DNA of 64,000 nucleotides. It comes from RPQJ01 sp963762315 (GTDB lineage: Bacteria > Pseudomonadota > Gammaproteobacteria > Steroidobacterales > Steroidobacteraceae). The stretch spans positions 310,001 through 374,000 of the forward strand of contig CAVXKO010000006.1 of the NCBI GenBank assembly GCA_963762315.1. Direction: 5' to 3'. The notes under the pieces were generated by a model, which saw only the letters and a list, made by a program, of their open reading frames with translations, searched no databases and was not told the origin of the DNA. Below, one piece after another: positions 1 to 9,235 of the stretch (the stretch's first letter is position 1; each line of letters starts with the position of its first letter). The position numbers and the translations under genes are program-made.

Positions 1-474
1 TTTTCCGAACGCACCTTCCAGCTGCACGGCAACGCGCACTACCTGAGCGTCGATTTCCTGCAACTGGTGTCACGACGCCTTCCCGGCACCATCATGGTGA
101 AACTCGCCGAACGCGCAGGCGTGCCGGTGGCAGCGGCGATCTTCTTCCGGGGCGGCGGCTGCGCTGTACGGACGGTACTGGGGCTGCGCGCGGCCCGAGG
201 ATTCGCCTGCACTTCGAGGCCTGCTACTACCAGGGCATCGAGTACTGCATCGAACAGGGACTGCGGGGTTTCGACCCCGGAACCCAGGGCGAGCACAAGA
301 TCGCGCGCGGCTTCGAGCCGACGCGCACCTGCTCGGCGCACTGGCTGGCGCACCCCGGCTTCGCGGAGGCCGTGGGCCGCTACCTGCAGCGCGAGCGCGC
401 GGCCGTCGATGAATACATCGCCGCTGCAAGTGCGCACCTTCCCTTCCAGCGCGGCAAGGACGAGACCGCCGTGA
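1..474 (+). CDS. GNAT-like peptidogalycan biosynthesis protein (COG3146/DUF482 family), 5'-truncated and frameshifted
   Basis: This is the C-terminal part of a GNAT-fold protein of the COG3146 type, whose function is poorly defined and is often annotated as peptidogalycan biosynthesis/recognition. The gene begins before the window. Conserved family pieces appear in order but in three frames: VKLAERAGVPVAAAIFFRGG (frame 1), ALYGRYWGC (frame 2 from about 164), then HFEACYYQGIEYCIEQG, DPGTQGEHKIARGFEP and SAHLPFQR (frame 3 from about 207). Two single-base insertions near 160 and 205 explain this. The true stop is uncertain: the last frame runs into the aat start, while a TGA at 472-474 overlaps the aat GTG. 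This family often lies beside aat in Gammaproteobacteria, which supports the call. Confidence 0.7.
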   Translation, partial: FSERTFQLHGNAHYLSVDFLQLVSRRLPGTIMVKLAERAGVPVAAAIFFRGGGCAVRTVLGLRAARGFACTSRPATTRASSTASNRDCGVSTPEPRASTRSRAASSRRAPARRTGWRTPASRRPWAATCSASARPSMNTSPLQVRTFPSSAARTRPP

Positions 475-1186
475 TTCCGTGGCTGCGCGCCGGAAGACCC
501 GCCCGATGCGTTCCCGCCGGTCGAGGATGCGCTCGCGGAGCCGGACGGCCTGCTCTGCGTCGGCGGCGACCTCTCCCCGCCCCGACTGCTCGCCGCCTAT
601 CGGCGCGGGATCTTCCCGTGGTACTCGGAAGGCCAGCCGATCCTGTGGTGGTCGCCGGATCCCCGCGCCGTCCTGTTCCCTCAGGAGTTCAGGACGTCGC
701 GCAGCCTCGCCAAGGCCGTGCGCAACCGGGGATTCGCCGTCACCTGCGACCGGGACTTCGCGGGCGTGATGCGGCATTGCGCCGATGCGCGGCTGCGGCC
801 CGAGGGCACCTGGATCTCGCCGGACATGCTGCAAGGCCTACGCGCGCCTGCACGATCTCGGCCATGCGCACTCGGTGGAAACGTGGCTCGAAGGACGCCT
901 CGTGGGCGGGCTCTACGGCGTTGCACTCGGCCGAGTGTTCTTCGGCGAATCGATGTTCAGCACCGAGCGAGATGCCTCGAAAGTGGCGCTGCACAGGCTG
1001 GTCGAAATGTCGCTCGCGCGCAACGTCGAACTGATCGACTGCCAGGTCGCAAGCGCGCACCTCGAGAGCCTCGGCGCGAGGCCGATTCCACGCAGCGAGT
1101 TCGTTTCACACCTCGCAAGGTGCATCGCGAACGTGAACCCCGTGGCGGGCTGGCCAGGGACCAGTGTGCCCGGTGTGGGAAAATAG
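471..1186 (+). CDS. aat: leucyl/phenylalanyl-tRNA--protein transferase (two frame breaks)
   Basis: Aat transfers Leu or Phe from charged tRNA to proteins with N-terminal Lys or Arg, creating N-degrons for ClpS/ClpAP, whose genes lie just downstream. The family signature is clear but split over three frames: VIPWLRAG (GTG start at 471), then FPPVEDALAEPDGLLCVGGD and RRGIFPWYSEGQPILWWSPD, then AYARLHDLGHAHSVE and GVALGRVFFGESMFS. Breaks lie near 495 and 835, each equal to one extra base. Repaired, the protein is about 237 residues, the normal family length. It is most likely intact in the organism. No arginyl-tRNA transferase gene (ate/bpt) lies between aat and infA, unlike in Pseudomonas. Confidence 0.88.
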
Positions 1187-1270
1187 CGACGCAAAAGCAA
1201 CGGTTTTCATTGCAATGCAGGGGGGCTTTATGCAGAATTCGCGCGGCTCCGAGGGCCGCTGAGAGGGTGC

Positions 1271-1489
1271 ATGGCGAAAGAAGATGCGATTCAGATGGAA
1301 GGCAAGGTGGTCGAGACCCTGCCCAACACGACATTCCGGGTCCAATTGCAGAACGGCCACGTCGTGACCGCGCACATCTCCGGCAAGATGCGCAAGAACT
1401 ACATCCGCATCCTCACGGGCGACACCGTCACGGTGGAAATGACGCCGTACGACCTCACCAAGGGCCGCATCGTCTACCGCGGCCGCTGA
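1271..1489 (+). CDS. infA: translation initiation factor IF-1
   Basis: The 72-residue protein matches IF-1 from end to end: a single S1-like OB fold that binds the 30S A site with IF-2 and IF-3 during initiation. Diagnostic pieces are MAKEDAIQMEGKVVETLPNT, HISGKMRKNYIRIL and the C-terminal KGRIVYRGR. The ATG follows a GAGAGGG ribosome-binding site. A strong hairpin terminator follows the stop, so infA ends its own transcript. It converges on clpA across a short repeat-bearing spacer. Confidence 0.98.
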   Translation: MAKEDAIQMEGKVVETLPNTTFRVQLQNGHVVTAHISGKMRKNYIRILTGDTVTVEMTPYDLTKGRIVYRGR

Positions 1490-1513
1490 GCGAACGCGAG
1501 CGAATGAACACGG

Positions 1514-1543
1514 AGGGCCGGCAATGCCGGCCCTTTTCTTTTC
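1514..1543 (+). terminator. Rho-independent terminator of infA
   Basis: A perfect GGGCCGGC / GCCGGCCC stem with an AAT loop is followed directly by TTTTCTTTT. It lies 25 bases after the infA stop. Confidence 0.88.
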
Positions 1544-1719
1544 CATTTCCGACGGGCGACGCGCTGTCAGCGTGCATCCCCCGACCGCCTGCATGCGACG
1601 TGCGGGTTCTCGCGTTCTGGCGAAAAGTCGCCCAGGCGCCCCGCGTCGAGCGTTCGTTCGGGATTCTCTCCCCGCGAGCATGCCTTCTTCCGCTCGCGGG
1701 GGGAGAACCCGCGGAACGG

Positions 1720-1776
1720 ACGCCCTGCCGCCACCCTCACCCGCCTTTGGCGACCTCTCCCGCAAGCGGGAGAGGT
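1720..1776. repeat. REP-like palindrome (copy 1)
   Basis: A CCTCACCCG box is followed about 10 bases later by the perfect palindrome ACCTCTCCCGC-AA-GCGGGAGAGGT (1753-1776), which touches the clpA stop codon. The same two-part unit recurs near 10.5, 10.8, 10.87 and 37.75 kb. A second partly palindromic stretch (CTCCCCGCGAGC ... GCTCGCGGGG) lies just before it at about 1669-1703. Its position between two convergent genes suits a transcript end or REP element. Confidence 0.75.
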
Positions 1777-4050
1777 TATTCCAAGAGCGCGGGTTCCTCG
1801 GCCGAGCGCGCCTCGACCTTCAACTGGTCGTCGGCGCCCACGCTGACGAAGGCATGCCCGCCTTTCTCCAGCCGGCCGAACAGCAGTTCTTCGGCCAGCG
1901 GCCGCTTGATGTGCTCCTGGATGACGCGGGCCATCGGCCGTGCGCCCATCTTCGGGTCATAGCCGCGCTTGGCGATCCACTGCCGCGCGTCGTCGTCGAT
2001 GTGCAGCGCCACGCCCTTCTGCTCGAGCTGCGCCTCGATCTCGACCAGCAGCTTGTCCACCACGCGCTGGATCGTGCGCTCGTCGAGCGCCTCGAACTGC
2101 ACGACGGCGTCGAGCCGGTTGCGGAACTCCGGCGCGAAGAGCCGCTTGATGGCCTCCATGCCGTCGGTCGCGTGGTCCTGCGAGACGAAGCCGATCGACG
2201 CGCGGCTCATCTCCGCGGCGCCCGCATTGGTCGTCATCACGATGACGACGTGGCGGAAATCCGCCTTGCGGCCGTTGTTGTCGGTGAGCGTGCCGTGATC
2301 CATGACCTGCAGCAGCAGGTTGAACACGTCCGGGTGCGCCTTCTCGATCTCGTCGAGCAGCAGCACGCAGTGCGGATGCTTCGTGATGGCCTCGGTGAGC
2401 AGGCCGCCCTGGTCGAAACCGACGTAGCCCGGCGGCGCGCCGATCAGGCGCGAAACCGTGTGCCGCTCCATGTACTCGGACATGTCGAAGCGGATCAGCT
2501 CGACGCCGAGGGTCAGGGCGAGCTGGCGCGTCACCTCGGTCTTGCCGACGCCCGTGGGGCCGGCGAACAGGAACGAGCCGACCGGCTTGTGCTGGTCGCC
2601 GAGGCCCGAGCGCGACATCTTGATCGCGGAGGCCAGCGTCTCGATCGCCTTGTCCTGCCCGTAGATCACGAGCTTGAGGTTGCGCTCGAGGTTGCGCAGC
2701 ACGTCGCGGTCGCTGCTGGAAACCGTCTTCGGCGGGATGCGCGCGATGCGCGCCACGACGTCCTCGATGTGCGAGACAGTGACCGTCTCCTCGCGTGCCT
2801 CGGGCGGCTTGAGCCGCAGCCGAGCGCCGGCCTCGTCGATCACGTCGATCGCCTTGTCCGGCAGGTGGCGGTCGTTGATGTGGCGGGCGGACAGTTCCGC
2901 CGCCGCCGTCAACGCGTCGTCCGCGTACTTGATGCCGTGGTGCTCTTCGAACTTCGGCCTGCAGTCCGCGCAGGATCTCGATCGTCTCCGGCACCGTCGG
3001 CTCGACGATGTCGATCTTCTGGAAACGTCGCGTCAGCGCGTGGTCCTTCTCGAAAATCCCGCGGTATTCCTGGTAGGTGGTCGAACCGATGCAGCGCAGC
3101 TCACCGTTCGCGAGCGCCGGCTTGATCAGGTTGGAGGCGTCCATCACGCCGCCCGACGCCGCGCCGGCGCCGATGACCGTGTGGATCTCGTCGATGAAGA
3201 GGATCGCGCCCGGCTGCTTCTTGATCTCCGCGAGCACGCCCTTCAGGCGCTTCTCGAAATCGCCGCGGTACTTGGTGCCGGCGATCAGCGAGCCGAGGTC
3301 GAGCGAGAACACCACGCTGTCGGCGAGCACGTCGGGCACCTTGCCCTCGACGATGAGCCGCGCGAGGCCCTCGACCAGCGCAGTCTTGCCGACGCCGGCT
3401 TCGCCGACGTAGAGCGGGTTGTTCTTGCGGCGGCGGCAGAGGATCTCCACCGTGCGCTCGATCTCGAGCTGGCGGCCGATCAACGGGTCGATGCGCCCCT
3501 GCTGCGCGAGCTTGTTGAGGTTCGTGGCGTACTTGTCGAGCGCCGACCCGCCTTCCGCGTCGCGCTCGCTTTCCGGCTGCTGCGCCTGCTCCTCGCCCGG
3601 ACGTTCGCGCTCGTCGCCGGGCTTGGCGAGGCCGTGCGAGATGAAGTTCACGACGTCGAGGCGCGAGATTTCCTGCAGGCCGAGCAGGTACGCCGCGTGA
3701 CTGTGCTTCTCGCTGAAGATCGCGACCAGCACGTTGGCGACCGACACTTCCTTCTTGCCGCTCGACTGCACGTGGAACACGGCGCGCTGCAGCACGCGCT
3801 GGAAACCCAGCGTCGGCTGCACCTCGCGATCGTCGTCCTGCTTGAGGCGCGGCGTCGTCTGGTCGACGAATTCCTTCAGCTCCTTGCGCAGGCGCGTCGC
3901 ATCCGCGCCGCAGGCGCGCAGGATCTCGCGCACCTTCGGCGTGTCGATGATCGCGAGCAGCAGGTGCTCGACGGTCATGAATTCATGGCGCTGGTCCCGG
4001 GCCCCCTGGAAGGCCTCGTTCAGGCAGATCTCGAGTTCGCTGCTCAACAC
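1776..4050 (-). CDS. clpA: ATP-dependent Clp protease ATP-binding subunit ClpA (one frame break)
   Basis: ClpA is the AAA+ unfoldase that feeds substrates, including ClpS-delivered N-degron proteins, to ClpP. Domain order: Clp N-domain (about 1-145), D1 with Walker A GEAGVGKT (216-223) and Walker B ILFIDEIHT, D2 with Walker A GPTGVGKT and LLLDEIEKA. An IGF tripeptide (SIGFVSQD) matches the ClpP-docking loop. A single extra base near 2957, between EILRGLQAE and FEEHHGIKYADDAL, breaks the frame inside D1. Corrected length is 757 residues, like E. coli ClpA. The GTG start at 4050, five bases after the clpS stop, gives the family N-terminus. It is most likely functional and cotranscribed with clpS. 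Confidence 0.93.
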
Positions 4051-4055
4051 GTGAT

Positions 4056-4373
4056 TCAGGCCTCTTCCATCGTGCACAGGAGGGGGTGCTGCTGCTGGCG
4101 GGCGTAGGTCGTGACTTGGGCCACCTTGGTCTCCGCGATTTCGAACGTATACACGCCGCAGACGCCCTTGCCACGCGTGTGGACTTCGAGCATGACACGC
4201 GTCGCAGTCGTGCGGTCCATGCCGAAGATATGCTCCAGCACGTCGACCACGAACTCCATGGGAGTGTAGTCGTCGTTCAGCAGCACGACCTGATACAAGG
4301 GGGGCCGCTTGGTCTTCGGCAGCGCCTCCTCGACCATCAGACCGTGGTTATGTTGTGGATCTTCCTCGCTCAT
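4056..4373 (-). CDS. clpS: ATP-dependent Clp protease adaptor ClpS
   Basis: This 105-residue adaptor binds N-degron residues and hands substrates to the ClpA N-domain. The conserved core is visible: PPLYQVVLLNDDYTPMEFVV, the helix HIFGMDRTTATRVMLEVHT and GVYTFEIAETKVAQV. The N-terminal tail is acidic and variable, as usual. The gene lies immediately upstream of clpA on the same strand, with aat nearby: the tagging enzyme, adaptor and unfoldase of one pathway side by side. Confidence 0.97.
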   Translation of the reverse strand: MSEEDPQHNHGLMVEEALPKTKRPPLYQVVLLNDDYTPMEFVVDVLEHIFGMDRTTATRVMLEVHTRGKGVCGVYTFEIAETKVAQVTTYARQQQHPLLCTMEEA

Positions 4374-4550
4374 TCACGCCTGCCCTGCCGTCGCACCTAT
4401 ATAGGGCCGCCACCCGCCCCTGACAAGCTTACCCATCCGCAATTTGCGCAACGACCTTGAGGCGGTGTCGCCCAAGTCCGTATGATGCCGCAACCCATGG
4501 TCGACCTTGGGCAGAACCGCCTTGCAGGACGGACACTTACGCCAACCCTG

Positions 4551-5529
4551 ATGCAGTTTCCGAAGAGTCTCAGCTCCATCGCCTCGGTCGCCGAGGGCGC
4601 CCGGACCGACGGTTGGGTCAAGACCCTGCCTTGGCTGGTCTCGGCCGCCCTGGTCGTCCTGCTGGCCTGGCAGCTCGTGCAGCTGGCCTGGACCCTCCTC
4701 GGCGCCCGCAAGGCCACGCCGGCCCCGACGGGCTCCGTGGCGGCGGTGCCGGTGGCCTCGGCTCCGGCCGTAAACGTGCAGGCGATCATCAACGCCCACC
4801 TCTTCGGCGCTGCGGCCGCTCCGGGTGCAGGCGAAACCGACCCGAATTCGGTGGCCGCCAGCCAGATGAGCCTGGTGCTGGTCGGCACGATCGCCCAGGC
4901 CGATCCCGGCGCTGGGTTACGCCATCATCGGCGAGAACGCCGCGACGGCCAAGGTTTACGCGGTCGGCAAGACCATCACCGGGGGCACCAAGCTGCACTC
5001 GGTCTACCCGGACCGGGCGATCCTCGATCGCGGAGGGCGGCTCGAGGCGCTCCTGCTGCCCAAGCAGTACCAGGGCGGCGGGATGACGCCGGCGGTCGGG
5101 TCGAGCGGGGCCCCGCCGGACGCCATGCTCGGCGAGCGGCTGCGCCAACTGGCCAGCCAGAATCCGGCGGCCATCACAGAAATCCTCCGCCCGCAGCCGG
5201 TCTTTGCGAATGGCCAGCAGCGCGGGTACCGCGTATACCCCGGCCGGAACCGGCAGCAGTTCACCAAGCTCGGCCTCATGCCTGGCGACCTCGTGACGGC
5301 CATCAACGGCACGCCGCTCGACGACCCGGGCCGGGGCATGGAAATCCTGCAGTCCATGAACAGCGCGACCGACGTCACGGTGACGGTGGAGCGCAACGGC
5401 CAGAGTACGCAGATCAACATCAACAACGCCCAGGTGGCCGCCGATGCGGCGGCCGCCGCGGCTGCCCTGCCCGAGACCATCCCGGTCACGGAAGTGCCGG
5501 GCACGACCGCTGAAGATTCCTCGGAGTGA
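4551..5529 (+). CDS. gspC: type II secretion system protein GspC (one frame break)
   Basis: GspC is the inner-membrane clamp that links the T2SS inner-membrane platform to the GspD secretin. There is a short cytoplasmic N-terminus, one membrane segment (LVSAALVVLLAWQLVQLAW), a homology region (VQAIINAHLFG ... SLVLVGTIA ... YAIIGENA) and a C-terminal PDZ domain (FTKLGLMPGDLVTAINGTPL). The frame changes by +1 at about 4905 in a CCC run, where one C too many separates IAQADP from ALGYAIIGE. Corrected length is about 325 residues. I chose the ATG at 4551; an in-frame ATG at 4482 is also possible. gspD starts next to the stop. Confidence 0.88.
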
Positions 5530-5531
5530 CG

Positions 5532-7706
5532 ATGAAGCCCAAGCTGATCAATCGGGTCGCCCTCGCCACCGCCAGCCTCGCGCTCGTCGCGGTCGTTGCA
5601 CTCGCGCTGCCGAGCGATGCCGGCGCCCAGGCCCAGGGGGCCATCACCCCCAACTACAAGGACGCCGACCTCGGCCAGATCATCGAGGCGGTCAGCGCCG
5701 TCACCGGCAAGAACTTCATCGTGGACCCGCGCGTCAAGGCGCAGGTCACGATGCTGTCGTCGACGCCGATGTCGCCGAACGCGTTCTACGAGGCCTTCCT
5801 CTCGATCCTCCAGGTGCACGGATTCGTTGCCGTGCCGGCGGGCGGCGTGATCAAGATCCTTCCGGACGCCAATGCCCGTCAGCTGCCGGCGAACGACCTG
5901 CCCTCGCGCGTCAGCTCGACGTCCGACGAGATCGTTACGCAGGTCATCGCGGTGCGCAACGTCAGCGCCGCTCAACTGGTGCCGATCCTGCGCCCGCTGA
6001 TTCCGCAGTACGGCCATCTCGCGGCCTACCCGGCGTCCAACATGCTGATCATCTCGGACCGCGCGTCGAACGTCTCGCGCATGGTCCGCATCATCCAGCG
6101 CATCGACCAGACGGGCGACGAAGCGATCGACGTCATCCCGATGCAGCATGCGAGCGCCGCCGAGGTCGTGCGCATCGTCAACAGCCTGTACGCCGGCGGC
6201 GGCGGCGAAGGCGCAGGCATGCCGCAGGTGAAGGTCGTGGCCGACGAGCGCACCAACAGCGTGCTCGTGAGCGGCGAGTCTTCACAGCGGCTGCGCCTGA
6301 AGACCCTCGTCACGCACCTCGACACGCCGCTCGAATCGGGCGGCGACACGCAGGTTCGCTACCTGCGCTACGCCGATGCGGAGAAGATCTCGCAGAAGCT
6401 CCGCGAGCAGCTCCAGGGCATTGCGGCGGCCGCGAGCACGTCCGGCGGCGCGCCGGGCACGGCGCCTGCCGTCGGCGGTGGCGGCGGCGGCGGCGGCGAC
6501 AAGAGCGTGTCGATCTGGGCCGAGCCGCAGACGAATGCGCTCGTGGTGACGGCGCCGCCCAAGGTCATGCGTTCGATCATGTCGATCGTCGACCGGCTCG
6601 ACATCCGCCGCGCGCAGGTGCTGGTCGAAGCGATCCTCGTCGAGATGTCGGTCGACAAGGCGATGGACCTCGGCGTGAACTGGGTGATCGGCGACCGCGA
6701 CGAGAACGGCAACCTGCTGCCGGCCGGCGGCTTCGTCAATCCCATCGACGGCACCGGCATCGGCCAGATCCTGCAGGGCGTGCTGAACCCCGAAAGCATC
6801 CAGTCGCTGCCAAGCGGCCTGACCTTGGGCGTCGGCCAGATCGTCGAAGGCGGTTTCAGCTGGGCGGCGCTCATCCGCGCCATGCAGGGCACGGGCAACA
6901 CGAACATCATCGCGACGCCCTCGATCGTCACGCTCGACAACGAAGAGGCGGAAATCAAGATCGCGCAGGAAGTGCCGTTCATCACCGGCCAGTACACGAA
7001 TACGGGGGTCGGCGGCGGCACCGGGACGGTCAACCCGTTCACCACAGTGCAGCGCCAGGAAGTCGGCAACATCCTCAAGATCACGCCGCAGATCAACGAG
7101 GGCGACTCGGTGCTGCTGAAGATCTCGCAGGAAGCGTCGAGCATCGCCGCCAGCTCGCAGCAGGTGAGCAGCACTGACCTGATCACCAACAAGCGCACGA
7201 TCACGACCAAGGTCATGGTCGAGAACGGCGGCATCATCGTGCTCGGCGGCCTGATCTCCGACGAGGTGCGCGAGAGCAAGTCGCAGGTGCCGCTGCTCGG
7301 CTCGATCCCGGTCATCGGCGAGCTGTTCAAGACGCGCAGCGTCGACAAGGTGAAGACCAACCTGATGGTGTTCATCCGGCCGCGCATCCTGCGCAACGGC
7401 ATCGACGCCGCGATCGAATCGAACGCGAAGTACAACTACGTCCGCAAGCAGCAGGTCGAGCATTACAACGGCAGGGTGCCGCTGATGTGGGGCGAGCACC
7501 AGCCGACGCTGCCGCCGCTCGAGCAACTCGTCCCTCCGGAACTGCTGAACCCGGCCACCACGGCCGCACCCCAGGGCACCTCGCCGGCCGAGCGCGCGCA
7601 GATCTCGTCGGATTCGGCCGCGACGATGCCGGCACCGGCACCGCCCGCGCCTACCGCGCCTTACGGCGAGGCGCCGGCTACGCGCAATCCGGGCACGACG
7701 CCGTGA
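5532..7706 (+). CDS. gspD: type II secretion system secretin GspD
   Basis: GspD forms the outer-membrane channel through which folded proteins leave the periplasm. A Sec signal peptide (hydrophobic core LATASLALVAVVALALP, cleavage near AGAQA) is followed by the N0 domain (YKDADLGQIIEAVSAVTGKN), N1-N3 repeats (VIAVRNVSAAQLVPILRPLI, VIPMQHASAAEVVRIVNSLY), a Gly-rich linker near 6475-6500, and the secretin core ending GGLISDEVRESKSQVPLLGS and FKTRSVDKVKTNLMVFIRP. The C-terminus is a Pro/Ala-rich tail. I chose ATG 5532 over GTG 5526 because it follows the gspC stop and starts the signal peptide well. The mature form is of typical length. Confidence 0.96.
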   Translation: MKPKLINRVALATASLALVAVVALALPSDAGAQAQGAITPNYKDADLGQIIEAVSAVTGKNFIVDPRVKAQVTMLSSTPMSPNAFYEAFLSILQVHGFVAVPAGGVIKILPDANARQLPANDLPSRVSSTSDEIVTQVIAVRNVSAAQLVPILRPLIPQYGHLAAYPASNMLIISDRASNVSRMVRIIQRIDQTGDEAIDVIPMQHASAAEVVRIVNSLYAGGGGEGAGMPQVKVVADERTNSVLVSGESSQRLRLKTLVTHLDTPLESGGDTQVRYLRYADAEKISQKLREQLQGIAAAASTSGGAPGTAPAVGGGGGGGGDKSVSIWAEPQTNALVVTAPPKVMRSIMSIVDRLDIRRAQVLVEAILVEMSVDKAMDLGVNWVIGDRDENGNLLPAGGFVNPIDGTGIGQILQGVLNPESIQSLPSGLTLGVGQIVEGGFSWAALIRAMQGTGNTNIIATPSIVTLDNEEAEIKIAQEVPFITGQYTNTGVGGGTGTVNPFTTVQRQEVGNILKITPQINEGDSVLLKISQEASSIAASSQQVSSTDLITNKRTITTKVMVENGGIIVLGGLISDEVRESKSQVPLLGSIPVIGELFKTRSVDKVKTNLMVFIRPRILRNGIDAAIESNAKYNYVRKQQVEHYNGRVPLMWGEHQPTLPPLEQLVPPELLNPATTAAPQGTSPAERAQISSDSAATMPAPAPPAPTAPYGEAPATRNPGTTP

Positions 7707-9226
7707 GCACGGCGGCAACGGACGAAGCCATCCTGGCCGCCGCGGGTCGCGTCAGCGAACCGCTACGCCCGCTGCCGTTCGCCTTCGCCAAGCGCCACGG
7801 CGTGCTGGTGCGCGAAGTGAAGGACGATCTCGCGCAAGTCGTGGTTCGCGAGGGCGCATCGCCCCTGGCGCTCGCCGAAGTGCGCCGGCACCTGCGTCGC
7901 GCGCTGCAGGTGGAGCGAGTTGACGCCGACCGGTTCGAGTCTCTCTTGCGCGAAGTCTATGAAGCGGGCTCGGGCACGACCATGGATGCCATGGGCGGCC
8001 TCGAGGAGGAAACCGACCTCAACAACCTCGCACAGGACATCCCGGAGCCGTCCGACCTCCTCGAGAGCGAGGACGAGGCCCCGGTCATCCGCCTGATCAA
8101 CGCCCTGCTCACCCAGGCGGTGAAAGAGAGCGCGTCGGACATCCACGTCGAGCCGTTCGAGAACCGGCTGGTGATCCGCTTCCGCGTCGACGGCGTGCTG
8201 CGCGAGGTGCTGCAGACCAAGCGCGCGGTGGCGCCGTTGATCGTCTCGCGCATCAAGGTCATGTCGCGCCTCGACATCGCCGAGAAGCGCCTGCCGCAGG
8301 ACGGGCGCATCTCGCTGCGCATCGCCGGCCGCGCGGTCGACGTGCGCGTCTCGACCATTCCCGCCGGCCACGGCGAGCGCGTGGTGCTGCGTCTGCTCGA
8401 CAAGCAGGCGGGCCGGCTCGACCTGCAGTCGCTCGGCATGGATTCGGTCACGCAGGGGCTGGTGGACGAACTGATCCACAAGCCGAACGGCATCCTGCTC
8501 GTCACCGGTCCCACCGGCTCCGGCAAGACGACGACCCTCTATGCCGCGCTCGATCGCGTCAACGACCGCACGCGCAACATCATGACGGTCGAGGACCCGA
8601 TCGAGTACTACATCGATGGCATCGGGCAGACGCAGGTGAACACCCGGGTCGAGATGACGTTCGCCCGCGGGCTGCGCGCCATCCTGCGCCAGGACCCGGA
8701 CGTCGTGATGGTCGGCGAAATCCGCGACCTCGAGACCGCGCAGATCGCGGTCCAGGCCTCGTTGACCGGCCATCTCGTGCTCTCGACCCTGCACACGAAC
8801 ACGGCGGTCGGCGCGGTCACGCGACTGCGCGACATGGGCATCGAGCCGTTCCTGCTGTCGTCGAGCCTGGTCGGCGTGCTTGCACAGCGGCTCGTCCGCG
8901 TGTTGAACCCCGCGACGCGCGAAGCCTACACGGCCGGCGAATACGAGCGGCGGCTGCTCAACCTGCCGGACGATGCGCCGTCGCCGACGCTCTACCGGCC
9001 GAACCCGCGCGATCCGAGCGGCGGCTACCGCGGCCGCACCGGCATCTACGAGCTGGTGCTCATCGACGAGCACGTACGAATGATGGTCCACGACGGCGCG
9101 TCCGAACTGGAACTCGAGCGCTACGCCCGCACCCGCACGCCGGGCATCCGCGACGACGGCCGCGCCAAGGTGCTGGCCGGCATCACGACGATCGAGGAAG
9201 TCCTCAAGGTCACGCGCGAGGACTGA
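7703..9226 (+). CDS. gspE: type II secretion system ATPase GspE
   Basis: GspE is the cytoplasmic hexameric ATPase that drives pseudopilus assembly. Visible motifs are Walker A GPTGSGKTTTLYAAL, the Asp box MTVEDPIEY, Walker B QDPDVVMVGEIRD and the His box TGHLVLSTLHTN. The N-terminal domain (PFAFAKRHGVLV) is the GspL-binding type. The GTG start overlaps the gspD stop by four bases (GTGA). Odd point: the family's tetracysteine zinc module is absent. Where CPxC and CxxC pairs are expected, the sequence reads LNPATREAY and RPNPRDPSGGYRGRTG. About 507 residues. Confidence 0.96.
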   Translation: MSTAATDEAILAAAGRVSEPLRPLPFAFAKRHGVLVREVKDDLAQVVVREGASPLALAEVRRHLRRALQVERVDADRFESLLREVYEAGSGTTMDAMGGLEEETDLNNLAQDIPEPSDLLESEDEAPVIRLINALLTQAVKESASDIHVEPFENRLVIRFRVDGVLREVLQTKRAVAPLIVSRIKVMSRLDIAEKRLPQDGRISLRIAGRAVDVRVSTIPAGHGERVVLRLLDKQAGRLDLQSLGMDSVTQGLVDELIHKPNGILLVTGPTGSGKTTTLYAALDRVNDRTRNIMTVEDPIEYYIDGIGQTQVNTRVEMTFARGLRAILRQDPDVVMVGEIRDLETAQIAVQASLTGHLVLSTLHTNTAVGAVTRLRDMGIEPFLLSSSLVGVLAQRLVRVLNPATREAYTAGEYERRLLNLPDDAPSPTLYRPNPRDPSGGYRGRTGIYELVLIDEHVRMMVHDGASELELERYARTRTPGIRDDGRAKVLAGITTIEEVLKVTRED

Positions 9227-9235
9227 CGCAGCACC

